Shown one piece after another: positions 1-10,441 of a stretch of DNA of 64,000 bases. Both the position numbers and the translations under genes were made by a program. The DNA is taken from positions 496,001-560,000 of the forward strand of contig JACCIC010000219.1 in the NCBI GenBank assembly GCA_018907035.1, given 5' to 3'. Origin of the DNA: Sycobia sp. Sy_11. Its lineage: Eukaryota; Arthropoda; Insecta; Hymenoptera; Epichrysomallidae. The stretch's first letter is position 1; every line of letters starts with the position of its first letter. The notes beneath the pieces are model-generated. The model saw only the letters and a program-made list of their open reading frames with translations, had not been told where the DNA came from and searched no databases.

Positions 1-527
1 ATTACAATGAAAAGAACTTATTGTGAACTGTTTTTAGTTACAATATATCCCTCTCTATTTTATTTTTTTTTTTTTTAAACATGACAAAGACAAACAAAAT
101 TATTGTTCCTTTCAGTTTTATGTCTTATCCAATTTATTTATTTTATCTCAGGGTGGTTCAAGTATAATTATTATTATTATTAATTATTTAAGTTGACACT
201 ATTGTGAAATGGCTTGACTATTTGTTTGGTGTATGCATTGATTATTATATTTCCTTTTAATTTGCCTTTTATACCATTTATTAATAATATTTATGTTATT
301 ATTTATAAATATATTATTATTACAATGCTTAGTATTTTAGGAATACTTTTGGTAGTCCAGCGGATATGCTTATTTATTCCAAATATTTTGTTTACATATA
401 TTATCTACATAAATGTATTATTTATATTATTTAATATTATATTAACTAATATATTATCTATATTAATTAATTTTATTGTTGGTATAAATTAATATTAATA
501 CTATAATATAAATTAATATTAATTGTA
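1..527. other. AT-rich DNA, no gene seen
   Basis: This stretch is mostly A and T with short T runs. A 92-codon open frame on + at 214-492 is hydrophobic only because of base composition and resembles nothing I know. It lies outside the left end of the TTAA element that follows and is probably part of the last svp intron. Confidence 0.5.
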
Positions 528-531
528 TTAA

Positions 532-543
532 GGCAGTATTCTA
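532..543 (+). repeat. left TIR of TTAA element
   Basis: GGCAGTATTCTA, the inverse of 3357-3368. The match continues outward through TTAA and three more bases (GTA), giving 19 bp in all. Confidence 0.75.
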
Positions 544-591
544 CCTTGTAACTTTGAAAAAAAATGTTGTATTTTTTTTACATCGAAAGTA

Positions 592-1800
592 TCAGGTATG
601 TGAATAAGTCTTTCCCGTTTTTTTTTCAAATTTTGAGCCTTTATTGTTAAAAAATGGTTACAAATGAATTATTGAAAGTATTGGCCATCGCTAGCTACAA
701 CTTTTTCATATCTTTCTGGCAGCATACGAATCCCGTTGCGAAAAAATTCGACCGGTTTGGCCTCTATCCAGTCATCCACCCATTTTTTGGCTTCCTCGTA
801 GGAATGGAAGTGCTGGTCAGCCAGGCCATGCGTCATCGATCTGAAGAGATGGTAATCAGACGGAGCAACGTCTGGACTATACGGCGGGTGGGGTAGGACT
901 TCCCATTTGAGCGTTTCTAAGTATGTTTTCACCGGCGGTGCAACATGTGGGCGAGCATTGTCATGTTGCAAAATAACTTTGTCGTGCCTGTCGGAGTATT
1001 GTGGCCGTTTTTCTCGCAGTGCGCGGCTCAAACGCATCAATTGCCGTCGATAGACCTCGCCTGTGATCCTTTCATTCGGTTTCAGAAGCTCATAGTAAGC
1101 CACACCTAGCTGGTCCCACCATATACAGAGCATGAGCTTGGCGCCATGAATATTTGGCTTGGTCGTCGATGATGATGCATGGCCGGGTAGTCCCCATGAT
1201 TTTCTTCGCTTCGGATTATCGTAACGTATCCACTTTTCATCGCCAGTCACAATGCGATGCAGAAAACCCTTTTTTTTATGTCGCTGAAGCAGCTGTTCGC
1301 AAGTGAAAAAACGCCGTTCGACGTCTCTCAGCTTCAGTTCGTACGGCACCCAATTTCCTTGCTTTTGGATCATTCCCATGGCTTTCAAACGCTTGGAAAT
1401 GGTTGTTCGGTCAACTCCCAATGCTTCAGCAAGTTTTTCTTGCGTTTGACAAGAATCTTCATCAAGCAAAGTCGCCAATTCTCGATCTTCAAAGATTTGC
1501 GGCCGCCCGGAAAGCTCCTTGTCTTCCACGTCGAAATCACCGCTTTTGAAGCGTCGAAATTTCTTCAAATTGAACCAATAAAGTGAAACTTCCCGCAAAT
1601 GAGGTCGACTCGGCTCAAATTTCGACATTTTCACTATATCAAAAATTTATGATGCGAAAAAATTTTAACTAATGTGTTAGTATGGAATTGTTGACATATG
1701 AATAAGCTTTGATTATGACATATGTAACCATTGAATACTCGCACAGTATTGGTGGCGCCATCTCTTACAAAAAACGGGAAAGACTTATTCACACTCCTAA
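592..1800 (-). mobile_element. mariner copy 1 (mauritiana-like), nested in the TTAA element
   Basis: The ends are TCAGGTATGTGAATAAGTCT at 592 and the inverse of TTAGGAGTGTGAATAAGTCT ending at 1800, with about 30 bp of inverted repeat. TA dinucleotides flank both ends (590-591 and 1801-1802), as expected for mariner. The element is 1209 bp. Copy 2 at 11879-13156 is nearly identical apart from indels: copy 1 lacks 78 bp in the transposase and keeps 8 bp, around the start codon, that copy 2 lost. The TCAGG end resembles the mauritiana subfamily. Confidence 0.93.
669..1634 (-). CDS. mariner transposase with 26-residue deletion in the DNA-binding domain
   Basis: This is an open frame of 321 codons, against about 345 for a full mariner transposase. 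The catalytic region is intact: first Asp in TGDEKW, second in HDNARPH, third in APSDYHLF, with 34 residues between the second and third (DD34D). The WVPYEL linker motif between the DNA-binding and catalytic halves is present. Compared with copy 2 the protein jumps from LKK to FRRFKSG, losing 26 residues that include the second half of the first helix-turn-helix. TIR binding should be impaired, so the protein is probably inactive. A second Met two codons in (MSKF) is the likely native start. A cut-and-paste enzyme acting in the nucleus. Confidence 0.88.
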   Translation of the reverse strand: MKMSKFEPSRPHLREVSLYWFNLKKFRRFKSGDFDVEDKELSGRPQIFEDRELATLLDEDSCQTQEKLAEALGVDRTTISKRLKAMGMIQKQGNWVPYELKLRDVERRFFTCEQLLQRHKKKGFLHRIVTGDEKWIRYDNPKRRKSWGLPGHASSSTTKPNIHGAKLMLCIWWDQLGVAYYELLKPNERITGEVYRRQLMRLSRALREKRPQYSDRHDKVILQHDNARPHVAPPVKTYLETLKWEVLPHPPYSPDVAPSDYHLFRSMTHGLADQHFHSYEEAKKWVDDWIEAKPVEFFRNGIRMLPERYEKVVASDGQYFQ

Positions 1801-2001
1801 TAAATATATTCAAGAATGTCAGCTCACAATTTTAGAAAGCTTCAGGTAGTGTAACTACACTTTTTCACCTTTAGAACGCACTTACCTGAGCGAGCTATTC
1901 AGAGCCGCCTCGCGCACGCCGAATAAGCCATCTACCTGACCTTGTTCGCTGCAGCAGCTATTTCCCTATTGTAAATCAAACGTGCAAGTGTTGCGAAGAA
2001 A

Positions 2002-2687
2002 ATGTTAACTCAAAGGAGAAAAGTTGAAACTGCAAAACTGAAGGCCAGAGAAAAAAAACGAAAAAAGTAGCTGCACCGAAGAAAGTTGTGAATAAACCAA
2101 AAGTCGTGATTAACAAAGTGAAGGCTGCTGATCTAAGTATCAAATTAATGAAGGAATTATCTAAAAATGACAGTCTTGCAACTGAAAGGAATTCACATTC
2201 AGTAGAAGGCATGCGAAATGAGATCTGGGCCGGCTATTACCATACAATCTCAACAGACTCAAAACCACAGCATACGTACTGTTCAGACAGCTGGTGCAAG
2301 TATAAGAAGGCCGAAGCAAACAACGCTTTAAAAGATTATAAACATCATCCTGCTCTTGCTAGTGACGTACAAGAGGTGCTAAAACTGATCTACGAAGATC
2401 TAACAAAAATGAAATTGTTGGAGAGATGTTTGGGCAGAAATACTCAAAATAACAAGAGTGTTTCAACTCAACAGTTTAGGCTATGGCACCGAAGCATGCC
2501 TATAATGGAAAAAAAAATCGTTAAAATTGCACGCCTCACTGCTGCCTGCATTTTAAATGAAGGATTCAGCCCAATTTTGAAAATAATGGAAATTATGGGC
2601 CTGGTAATTGGCCAAACCGCCATGCAGTTCGCGATCCAATACGCGCCACTAAAATCACATTGTTCGAGAGAATCGCCGCTCGACTGA
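2002..2687 (+). pseudogene. Mutator-like/Kolobok transposase, C-terminal fragment
   Basis: The main frame (2088-2687, 199 codons) carries motifs I associate with the C-terminal half of insect Mutator-like transposase-domain proteins: ERNSHSVEGMRNEIWAGYYH, a Cys-rich CSDSWCKY, the HHPAL stretch, and IYEDL..LLERCLG.NTQNN. An upstream basic stretch starting at ATG 2002 joins this frame only after a shift in the A-rich run near 2051. The Asn-rich NTQNN motif is followed by a further frame disruption, and later similarity drifts between frames. The N-terminal and most catalytic parts are missing. It sits inside the TTAA-flanked element and was presumably its transposase. Family assignment is by recall of motif patterns, hence moderate. 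Confidence 0.6.
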
Positions 2688-2689
2688 GG

Positions 2690-3356
2690 CTTCTTAGGAG
2701 AGCAGAACTCAAAAGAAACAGACTAAATTAAAAGAAAATACTCGCCTGGAATAAATTGAAGGCATATTGTATGGCCCAGCCATCGTTGATTGAGCATAAG
2801 ATAATTTTTTCTACGATTTTTCACTCACAAAAACTTTAAACGCGTTCTTCTCAAAACAGCGTTTTCAAGTACCGTGGTCGTGAAAAATAAAAAACTATTG
2901 AACCGATCCTTATTCTATATGTTTGTATCAACTATCTTCACTAGAATCAACTTAAAATGTTAATTCTAACTACATTTTTATTGCAAAAAAGACAGAAAAA
3001 AGCAATTTTCTTCTGTCGTACTTTAGCCGCTATTTTGTTGATTTTGCACGTACATAAAATATGCTAGTTAGATCGGTTTCTGGAGTCATACTAAACATAC
3101 AACTATTTGAGTTTTTTGTTTCAGACCATCCGTCGGTAGGATTTTGCGACCACGACAACGTTACTTACCTTATTACCTACTTTTTCAGGTGTTGGCTTTG
3201 ACCATACTTTACATGTATAAGAAATGTATAAAATAGATAAATTTGTTTTGTACTTGAAGAGTGTATTTATTAAGCATTTCAAATCCTACATCCATATCTT
3301 CAATAACATTCTCAGGAAAATTTCACAAAAATAGCGTTTTCTTCGAGGGTCTAAAA
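2690..3356. other. non-coding 3' part of TTAA element
   Basis: No open frame. An inverted pair (CCGTGGTCGTG near 2871 and CGACCACGACAACG near 3147) could form a weak foldback. Otherwise this is ordinary AT-rich sequence up to the right TIR. Confidence 0.5.
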
Positions 3357-3368
3357 TAGAATACTGCC
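3357..3368 (-). repeat. right TIR of TTAA element
   Basis: TAGAATACTGCC, the exact inverse of 532-543, followed by TTAA. Confidence 0.75.
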
Positions 3369-3633
3369 TTAATACTATTTTGCTATGCTTTTCTATGATG
3401 CACTGTTGTTGTTATTAATTGTTGTTGTTAATACCGTTATTTTACTTTTTATTAATAGTAGCGGTGTTTTATACTATCACTCTTGTTGTGGATTGACATC
3501 GCTGGAATCGTGTGTGTATAAAGATGTATATTCAAAAAATTAAATATTTTTCAGACTGTCATTATTAGTTGATTTAATTGTTTTTATTATTAGTAAAAGA
3601 AAATTATACCTGCTTTAATTATCGATGATACAA

Positions 3634-4880
3634 CGAGGGTAGATTGATAAGTTTCCGGCCTGACCACGAAAAACAACGTTTTTAAGAATTGTTTTTGTTT
3701 ATTTAACAGAATCTCCTCCAAGGATGATACATTTCTCATAGCGGTGTTCTAGTCTAGTAATGCCATCTCTATAGACTGATTTGTGAAGCTCCTCAAAATA
3801 CCCATTTACAGCTTCGATTACTTCTTCATTGTCCACAAATCTCTTCTCTCCAAGCCATTTTTTGAGGGTAGGAAATAGATAATATCCACTCGGGTCTAGC
3901 TCTGGAGAGTAGGGAGGGTGTGGCATCAATTCAAACTTCAGATGGTTGATTTTAGCCATTGCAACGATTGATGTGTGCCCTGATTCGTTATCCTGATGAA
4001 ACAAGATTTTTTTCTTCGCCAGATGAGGTCGTTTAATTTTCACTTCGTGGCTTAACGTTGCAATAAGTCTGCGCAGTATTGACCAGTGATAGTTTTACCC
4101 TTTTCATGGTAATCAATGTATATAATACCTCTTATATCTCAAAAAACAGTAGCCATAACCTCTTTCACCAAAAAACTGTTTTTGCTTTCTTCGGAGTTGG
4201 TTTCCTTGGTTCAATACAGGTAGTTGGTTTCAGGAGTATAGTGGTGAACCCAAGTTTCGTCAGCGATTACGAATCGACGCAAAAATTCTCTTGGATTACG
4301 CTTATATAACTGCAAATTAGCGGTAGAAATGTTCTTTCGAATCATTTTTTTTGTCGACTGTTAGCAAACGCGGCACCCATATTGCACAGAGCTTTTCCAT
4401 ATACAAATATTGGTGCAAAATATTTTGTACACGTTCATATGACATCTTACAGGTCTCAGCTATCTTACGCACTTTTAATCTCCGATCTTTCAGCACTATT
4501 TGATGGAGTTATTCGATCATATCTAGAGTTGTGACCTCAATGGGGCGTCCTGAGTGAGGCTCATCAGAGGTGCTCACACGACCCTTTTTAATCTCGGAAA
4601 CCCACTATTTAATGGTTGAATATGATGGGGAGGATGTCCCCAGTGTTAAATCCATCACTTCTTTAATTTCCTTCGGTGTTAACCCCTTCAAATAAAAGTA
4701 TTTGATGACAGCACGATTTTCCAGCTTTTCCATTTTTGCTCTCAAACCTAAACTAACATGGCGATCGGACTGAAACTATAGCTACAAGCTATCTAAGAAT
4801 GGTACTGTAGAACACCACTTCAAGGTATGCCTAGTGGCGCTATATCTTGGTGAGGCCGGAAACTTATTAATCCACCTTCG
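3634..4880 (-). mobile_element. mariner copy 3, decayed
   Basis: The left end CGAGGGTAGATTGATAAGTT matches the inverse of the right end (CGAAGGTGGATTAATAAGTT, ending 4880), about 28 bp of TIR. The right end is followed by TA; the left has TA three bases out, so that boundary is approximate. The transposase remnant is on -. The subfamily differs from copies 1 and 2 (FHQDN and KKWLG motifs). Confidence 0.85.
3699..4733 (-). pseudogene. mariner transposase pseudogene
   Basis: Reading - from the Met at 4733 (MEKLENRAVIKYFYLKGLTP) I can follow a helix-turn-helix region, a GRP linker, VPRLLT, ADETWVHHYTPE with the first catalytic Asp, and FHQDN with the second. At least five stops and small frame breaks interrupt it. 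The last open piece (3699-4043) ends in the usual LEHRYEKCI block. The third catalytic position reads DPSGYYLF, with Gly replacing Asp, so it would be dead even if the frame were continuous. Confidence 0.85.
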
Positions 4881-4899
4881 TATTTTGTTTATTGTATAT

Positions 4900-5482
4900 A
4901 CAGCCGCTATAAATTTTATTGCTGAATTTATTTTGAATAACATTATAAGTATTAATTATAATTTATTTCAATAATTATTTAAGTTGTCGTTATTCCTGTT
5001 ATCTGTTTATGTTCAGTTATAATTGTTTTTTATTAAAGATGCCTACACAGTTCACACCCTATAATTGATTATGTCATTTATATGAGATTATAATGTAATG
5101 TATATAGTAATATATACTAATATATTGCATTGTTTATAATTATTAGATTTAATGTATGTGATATAATATACAAGATAAAATGTATATTCTACAACATATA
5201 TTCCATATTATATTTTATATATTCTGTGTGACGTATCTTCATATTTTGTAAACTTAACAATTCATGTGTATCGTTTTATATATATATTTATATTTACTAC
5301 TTACATATAGGATGGCTATCTAGAATTTGTCATCAATAGGTGCAATATTCACTGAGTATCCGTTCACTAGTTGAAAATCATCTTCAACTATGTCTCTGAT
5401 TCCTATATGTTTTTTCAGATAGTGTGTTTAGTTGATAAATATTAACTGTTACAAATTTTATAATAATACATATATATATAAT

Positions 5483-5534
<52 letters not shown>

Positions 5535-5610
5535 TATATAATATAAATTATATAATAATCTATTACGTAGTTGTACTATTATAATACAAATTGGATAGAA
5601 AGTCTAATTA
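4900..5610. other. AT-rich intronic DNA
   Basis: No coding or element signature seen. It holds an (AT)n tract and scattered ATAT runs. Confidence 0.5.
5491..5533. repeat. (AT)n microsatellite
   Basis: An uninterrupted run of alternating T and A. Confidence 0.95.
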
Positions 5611-6540
5611 TAAAATCCAGTAATTATGTGGTGCATATATTTCACTCATTAGTATGTTACTAGTATGAGAAACTCATTAATACTAAACTACCTTTAGGAG
5701 AAGATTTTGAATATGTCAGTTGAAGATACGCTCCCGTGTGGTTTAATACTTAATCATACAATAGAAGTGCATGCAAAGGATCGGCAAATATGAATTCAAT
5801 TGTAACTCCCAAAGCCCATTCATGTATTTCACCCATAACTAAATTCCAATCGCGAGAGAAGGTTCTGAATATATGATTTGAAATCACACTCCCGAGATTT
5901 CAGCAAGTATTAAATGTTGATACTTAAGATAGATGTAAGTATTTGACTGAATATTGTGTTAATAGTATGATAAGTTTGTTAATCATGGATTAGGGGTACG
6001 AGATAAGCATCTGAATATGTGACTTGAACAACACTCCCGAACTGATGGTAGGTATTTAAACGCATATTTAGTTATTAGTATGACCAAATAGTTAATCATA
6101 TCATAGAAGTGCTTGTGAAGTATCGGAAAATGTGAATGGAATTTAGAATCGTAAGCTAGATGCAAATATTTCACTAAATATTTTGTTATTAGTATGATAT
6201 AGTTTCTAATTATAAATTACAGATGTGAGCGAAGAATCCGAATATGAAACATGAAAATTCACACCCGGAATATTGGCAGGTATTTAAATACATATGTCTT
6301 TATTAGTATGATAAAATTGTTAGACCTAAATTACCAATGCATAACAAGATTGTGAATATGTGACTTGAAGTCACACTCCCGGGAGGTTGGCAAGTATTTA
6401 AAAGCATATTTAGATGAATCATACTATTAAAATGCATTTGAAATTTCAAAAAACGTGAATTAAATTTAGAATCCTAAGATATATTCAGGTATTTCACTGA
6501 ATATTTTGTGACGAGTATGATCAATTTTCTAATCGGAAAA
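5610..6540 (+). repeat. diverged tandem satellite, ~114-bp monomer, dimeric
   Basis: The anchor TTATTAGTATGA recurs at about 5959, 6071, 6185 and 6300, 112-115 bp apart, with degenerate versions at 5648 and 6508. Two monomer types alternate. One carries GAATATGTGACTTGAA, CACTCCCG and TATTTAAACGCATATTTA. The other carries GAAAATGTGAAT, TTTAGAATCGTAAG and TATTTCACTGAATATTTTG. The higher-order unit is therefore about 225 bp. The first type holds the near-palindrome GTGACTTGAAGTCAC. It lies in the presumed last intron of svp, about 1.1 kb from its final exon. Confidence 0.8.
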
Positions 6541-6559
6541 TATAAGCAAAAATACAAAG

Positions 6560-6991
6560 GTGAGGCAAGCAGTAGAGGTAGGCACAACCCCATCTACGCA
6601 TAAGACGACCCCTGGTAACACTACCAGGGACTGCCTAGAGGTCACAGCCCAGGCTTTGGACCATTTTGAGGTTATTAAGGCAGCTCTCAAGGCGACTGCG
6701 GAAACTGGAATGAGGAAGGAGGGGCTGAAAAGCCTCCAAGAGTTAATGGTGGTCATCTCAGAGATAGCCATCAGATGTGCTCGCGCGGAGGCTAGGTCGG
6801 AGGCCCTGCAAGAGCTTGCCGCAAAAAACAAGGAACCACAGACCTATGCATCTGCGGTATTCAAAGGAACAAATAAACAGGCAGAACGCAAGTTGATCGC
6901 TCAGAAGGCCCAAGTTGCTAAAACCGCAATTAGACCACCGCCAAAAGTGGTGTTTCCTTATCCATATGACTGCCTATTCCGATATTATTAG
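6560..6991 (+). pseudogene. gag/ORF1-like fragment inside the satellite
   Basis: An open frame of 143 codons with higher GC than its surroundings. Residues about 60-110 are Ala/Glu/Lys-rich and helix-prone (ALQELAAKNKEPQTYASAVF). The TYASAV followed by a basic Lys/Gln stretch and RPPPKVVFPYP recalls ORF1 (gag) proteins of R1/Jockey-type non-LTR retrotransposons upstream of their zinc knuckles, but no knuckle is present. The frame begins and ends abruptly within the satellite array, so it is an inserted fragment. No target duplication is evident. Function otherwise unrecognised. Confidence 0.4.
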
Positions 6992-7470
6992 AAGCATGTT
7001 TCTAATCATGCGATAACGGTGAGATTGTCGCTTCGGAAAATGTGACTCAGAAGGTCACTATACATCACCTACTTGATTCTTTATATTTGATAGCAAATAT
7101 TAAACGCAGTATAAAAGTATATATGCTACAGTGTACACGCCTTAGATGGTTCCATTTATTGGATCTCAGATTTAGTTATTATTATGACAAAGTTGCTAAT
7201 CATAAAATTGGGTTGAGACTGAAAATATGACTTAAACCTACACTCCTTAACGTATATCACGTATATGACCGCATATTTATTTATCAATATGATTAATTTT
7301 CTAATCACAAAAGTTCAGTGCGTGTAAAGGATCGGGCAATGTTATTAATGTTCTCGACAGTGTTGCCTGTATTTATCAGCAGATTTTCTATTAATAGTTC
7401 GAAAATTTTAAAATAAATTCATAAAATTGTGATGCCTGACAAGGTTCTCAAAATGTGGCTTAAAAATACA
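6975..7470 (+). repeat. continuation of the ~114-bp satellite
   Basis: The same monomers resume after the gag-like insert: CTAATCATGCGATAACGG, GAAAATGTGACTCAGAAGGT, TTTAGTTATTATTATGAC and TTTATTTATCAATATGAT. Divergence is greater than on the left side. Confidence 0.65.
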
Positions 7471-7670
7471 CACGCATGAATGTTGTTTTAATAAAAATCA
7501 AATATTATATATGAGTATATCATAAAAAATATTATATATATTAATATTTTCGTATGGTGTTATTTAAAAAATTAATGTTATTTTATATTGCGCTCGTCGC
7601 AATATAAATATATATTTTGTAGTCATAGCATATTTTTATATAACGTTGATAATATAATTTATTTCATCAG
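7471..7670 (+). other. end of svp intron with 3' splice site
   Basis: AT-rich sequence ending in TTTATTTCATCAG, a good pyrimidine tract plus AG acceptor. The next base is the first base of the recognisable exon. Confidence 0.8.
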
Positions 7671-7939
7671 ATGCTTGTGGCCTGTCTGACGTAAAACATA
7701 TAGAATCACTTCAAGAAAAATCTCAATGTGCACTCGAAGAATATTGTCGAAATCAATATCCAAATCAACCTACGAGATTCGGAAAACTATTGTTAAGGTT
7801 ACCATCTTTAAGAATTGTCTCATCACAAGTTATTGAACAGCTTTTTTTCGTTCGACTAGTTGGTAAAACGCCTATTGAAACACTCATCAGAGATATGATT
7901 CTCAGTGGAAATAGCTTCAATTGGCCTTATTTGTCCTAA
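7671..7939 (+). CDS. svp: seven-up (COUP-TF/NR2F) terminal coding exon
   Basis: This 3'-terminal exon encodes the last 88 codons plus stop of the nuclear receptor seven-up. The translation begins (D)[20 protein letters not shown] with the first Asp split across the splice site (phase 1). It continues through [52 protein letters not shown] and ends FNWPYLS-stop. These are the last ligand-binding-domain helices, including the AF-2 helix (PIETLIRDM), and are almost identical to other COUP-TFs. Svp is a nuclear DNA-binding transcription factor in photoreceptor, heart and neuroblast fate. There is no Met, so ORF callers miss it. Upstream exons lie left of the window or are not recognisable here. 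No lesion seen. Confidence 0.96.
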
Positions 7940-8340
7940 ACATAATATATTTTTAATATACTTGAAATGATCATTTGTATATAATATGTAATGATAATAA
8001 ATATATAATTATATAAGACGAAACTTTGTATTTTATATAAATGATAACAATCAAAATATAAAGATCTATTACCATAAGAATACCTATAAGAATCTATTAC
8101 CATACATGTCTTATTTAGTCAATTATGCAACAATTTCAAAAAATTTATGGGAGATAGAGATGGGAGAGATACATATGGGAAACATACGTTTATATATTTG
8201 AAAAAAAAAACATTGACATAAAAATTTATACTTTAAATCATATACAGTCCAGGAAAAAGTATTTATTAATCGTTGCTTGTAAAAATAATTGAAGTATATT
8301 ATAATGGACTGTCATTTTTGAATACTATTGAATGTGAATT
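7940..8340 (+). other. svp 3' untranslated region and flank
   Basis: AT-rich sequence after the svp stop. A canonical AATAAA lies at 7996-8001, about 60 bp past the stop; usage is inferred. No other gene seen. Confidence 0.5.
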
Positions 8341-8371
8341 TATTATCCACTGATCCACTGATACCATATCT

Positions 8372-8373
<2 letters not shown>

Positions 8374-8409
<36 letters not shown>
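8374..8409. repeat. (AT)n microsatellite
   Basis: An uninterrupted AT run followed by ATTT tetranucleotide repeats to about 8432. Confidence 0.95.
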
Positions 8410-8412
<3 letters not shown>

Positions 8413-8532
8413 TTATTTATTTATTTATTTATTTTGTCTAAAATTATGAACCATGCTAATGAGAGTATTATTAACATACGCCTTTTCCGAAAGCTAGATT
8501 TATAAGATTTATTTAAATCAAAAATGCAGAAG

Positions 8533-8536
<4 letters not shown>

Positions 8537-8580
<44 letters not shown>
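8537..8580. repeat. (AT)n microsatellite abutting an LTR
   Basis: The AT run ends exactly where TGTAACGGGG begins, forming the left flank of the 8581-9704 LTR. Confidence 0.95.
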
Positions 8581-8583
<3 letters not shown>

Positions 8584-9701
8584 AACGGGGTGGATTCGAT
8601 CATGCGAACTCCAGTTCGAACATCGACGCGGGGCCGCTCCCGTACGGCCAGCCTGCAACCCACGTTGCTCCTTCTTTTTGCCGTTCGGGGAATAAGCGCC
8701 CATCGGCGGTAGAGTCTCGGCGGGCCTCCACGAGCCGACCGGTTACAAAAAAAATCGACCCGCGAAAGTGCGAGCCTACTTACTTGTCCACTGTTCGGTG
8801 CTCTGGCCACGAGCACCGCGTCCGCAGCCAGCTCAGATCGCACGGCCGAAGCTATTCGCCGTGCCCGCGGAGGCGGGTGGATCCTGCGCGCAATATCAGC
8901 GCGATGCGGGAAAATAAACAGGGAAGGTAGAGACTGACAGCGAGGAAAAACCACAGAAATCAACGCGAACGTGCTTTTCAAGTATAAGATATATTTCTAG
9001 CGCGATAATCTCCCGGTTTACAATATTAAAAGCCGCAATACGCGCGCATGCTCTCTCTCTCTCTCTATCATGCACGCTCATCCGCTCGCTGGTAGAGCAC
9101 TTCGCAAGAGCGCACTCGCATAAACTAATGTGAGTGTACTCACGATGGGGCGTCCCCCAGGAGTACGGATGTCGTCGCAGGGCGGCACGTGCAAACACAC
9201 GCGGGCGACAGACGGCAGCGATTCGCCTACACCGTCTGTGCAAACAGGGAACAGACACGGACACTAGCACGGTAGGCGCTGGGCGACGGCGGGAGTTGCA
9301 GCGCCTTCTGCATGATTCCGGTGATGCCAACAGTCGTCGCCTCTTGCGGACGATCCCCTCGGTCTCGCGTGTTCCTCTCGTACGCCGACTCGGGACGCGC
9401 CGCTGCAGACGGCGCGGAACCTGTCGCGAAGTCGTTCTTTCCTCCGTAGAACGTCTGAAGCGCGTATACAAAACCCCGCTTTGTTCGATTTACACAACTC
9501 GGGCGCACGTCGCTCTCCTCGTATTATGCAAAACGAGTCTAAACCATTCTATTCTCCTCTCCGCGACGAATGTTCGCTCCCCCTCTCCCCGCTCTGCTTT
9601 CTTCCGTCGGCCGACCGGCCGGCCGCCGCTTCGAGGTCGTGCAGTGTTTACGTTCGCACACGTCGCGGCTAACGAGTCTCATTTCGGTTGCGGTCTCGTT
9701 A

Positions 9702-9704
<3 letters not shown>
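8581..9704 (-). mobile_element. solo LTR (minus orientation) inserted in (AT)n
   Basis: A 1.12-kb GC-rich island lies between two AT-repeat tracts. On - it begins TGGTAACGAGACC and ends CCCCGTTACA, close to the TGT..AC/GTTACA ends of the other LTRs here. It has no coding sequence; its long open frames on both strands follow from GC richness. It contains a CT microsatellite (9051-9068) and, on -, a GACAAGTAAGTAGG splice-donor-like site. Because the flanks are (AT)n, the target duplication cannot be delimited. Orientation rests on the GTTACA end, so confidence is moderate. Confidence 0.6.

Positions 9705-9743
<39 letters not shown>
9705..9743. repeat. (AT)n tract between two LTRs
   Basis: About 39 bp of alternating A and T separates the end of one LTR from the start (TGTGACA) of the next. 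Confidence 0.95.
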
Positions 9744-9746
<3 letters not shown>

Positions 9747-10441
9747 GACAGAGATTGAGAACACTACCTGTGTTCGTAGGTCCATAGGTCCGCGTCTCTC
9801 TAGTTGCAGACTGTATATATATGTATGTATGAGTTCTAAAATTTCTACATTTATTATCATCTATGTGTATATATGTATATTTATTTGGTGAACTATGTTA
9901 CAGGTGGGTAATGAATTCATCGCCGAAGAAGTAAGTAAGAGAGACAGCGAGCGAGAGAAAGGGGATTTATGTCGCGTGCGAACGTTGACACGCGCTCAGA
10001 GTCTCGAACGTCTCACAGAGAAAGTGACAATTCCGCGATCGCGCGAGCGAGAGCTATTACGATAAAACGCGTGGTCTGCCTCTGCCTTAACCGCGCCTGA
10101 TTTCGAGCGGGTTTCGTGAATTTCTCCATATCGACGTGATCCGGGTGCCTCTACACACATCATCTCCGCGACGGCTTTCAGACGGCGTTCTAGACTCCAC
10201 GATTCCCGCGTGGAGGTGTGTGATTTTATCTTGTTTAATTCGATGCTTTAAACTTTTAACAGTCTGCGTGTTTCTTTTTTTGCCTTCCTCATTCCCGCTC
10301 CTGTCATATGTGGCATTTCGCTTCTAAAGAATCGCCCCTCTTCCTTGCTCAATTTGTTTCGGGAACATCAAAGCCGGGTGTTTTTATGTACCAGCCGTGT
10401 CTGTCGTCCACATTTTCGAGGCGAACACGTATCCGGTTACA
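9744..10441 (+). mobile_element. 5' LTR of decayed gypsy element
   Basis: It starts TGTGACAGAG at the edge of the (AT)n tract and ends CCGGTTACA immediately before a tRNA primer-binding site. It is alignable along its length to the 19283-19806 3' LTR (for example TTTATTATTATCTATGTGTA, CGCGAGCGAGAG, TAACCGCGCCTGA, GATTTTATCT). That makes it the 5' LTR of the same decayed element, now separated from gag by later insertions. A GTAAGT donor at 9931-9936 follows the conserved CGCCGAAGA context. Length is 698 bp. Confidence 0.75.

Larger units (their letters stand above)
528..3372 (+). mobile_element. Kolobok/Mutator-like DNA transposon, non-autonomous, with nested mariner
   Basis: The ends are inverted copies of GGCAGTATTCTA (532-543 and 3357-3368), each directly bordered by TTAA (528-531 and 3369-3372), which reads as a TTAA target-site duplication. 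Inside is the C-terminal part of a Mutator-like/Kolobok transposase on +, and no complete catalytic domain, so the copy is a deletion derivative. A mariner (592-1800) is inserted 60 bp from the left end. Subtracting it leaves about 1.6 kb. TTAA duplication is a known property of Kolobok and piggyBac; the protein remnant does not look like piggyBac, so Kolobok-like is favoured. The family call is inference; TIRs and TTAA are seen directly. Confidence 0.7.

Noticed and set aside
214..492. Hydrophobic 92-codon frame, possible mitochondrial insert
   Set aside because: Composition alone explains it; no recognisable mitochondrial protein motif.
528..3372. piggyBac assignment for the TTAA element
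   Set aside because: Ends do not start with CCC and the protein remnant shows Mutator-like, not piggyBac, motifs.
8421..9758. Several overlapping open frames of 60-200 codons on both strands
   Set aside because: They arise from GC-rich LTR sequence and (AT)n-encoded YIYIYI runs; no family similarity and mutually overlapping.
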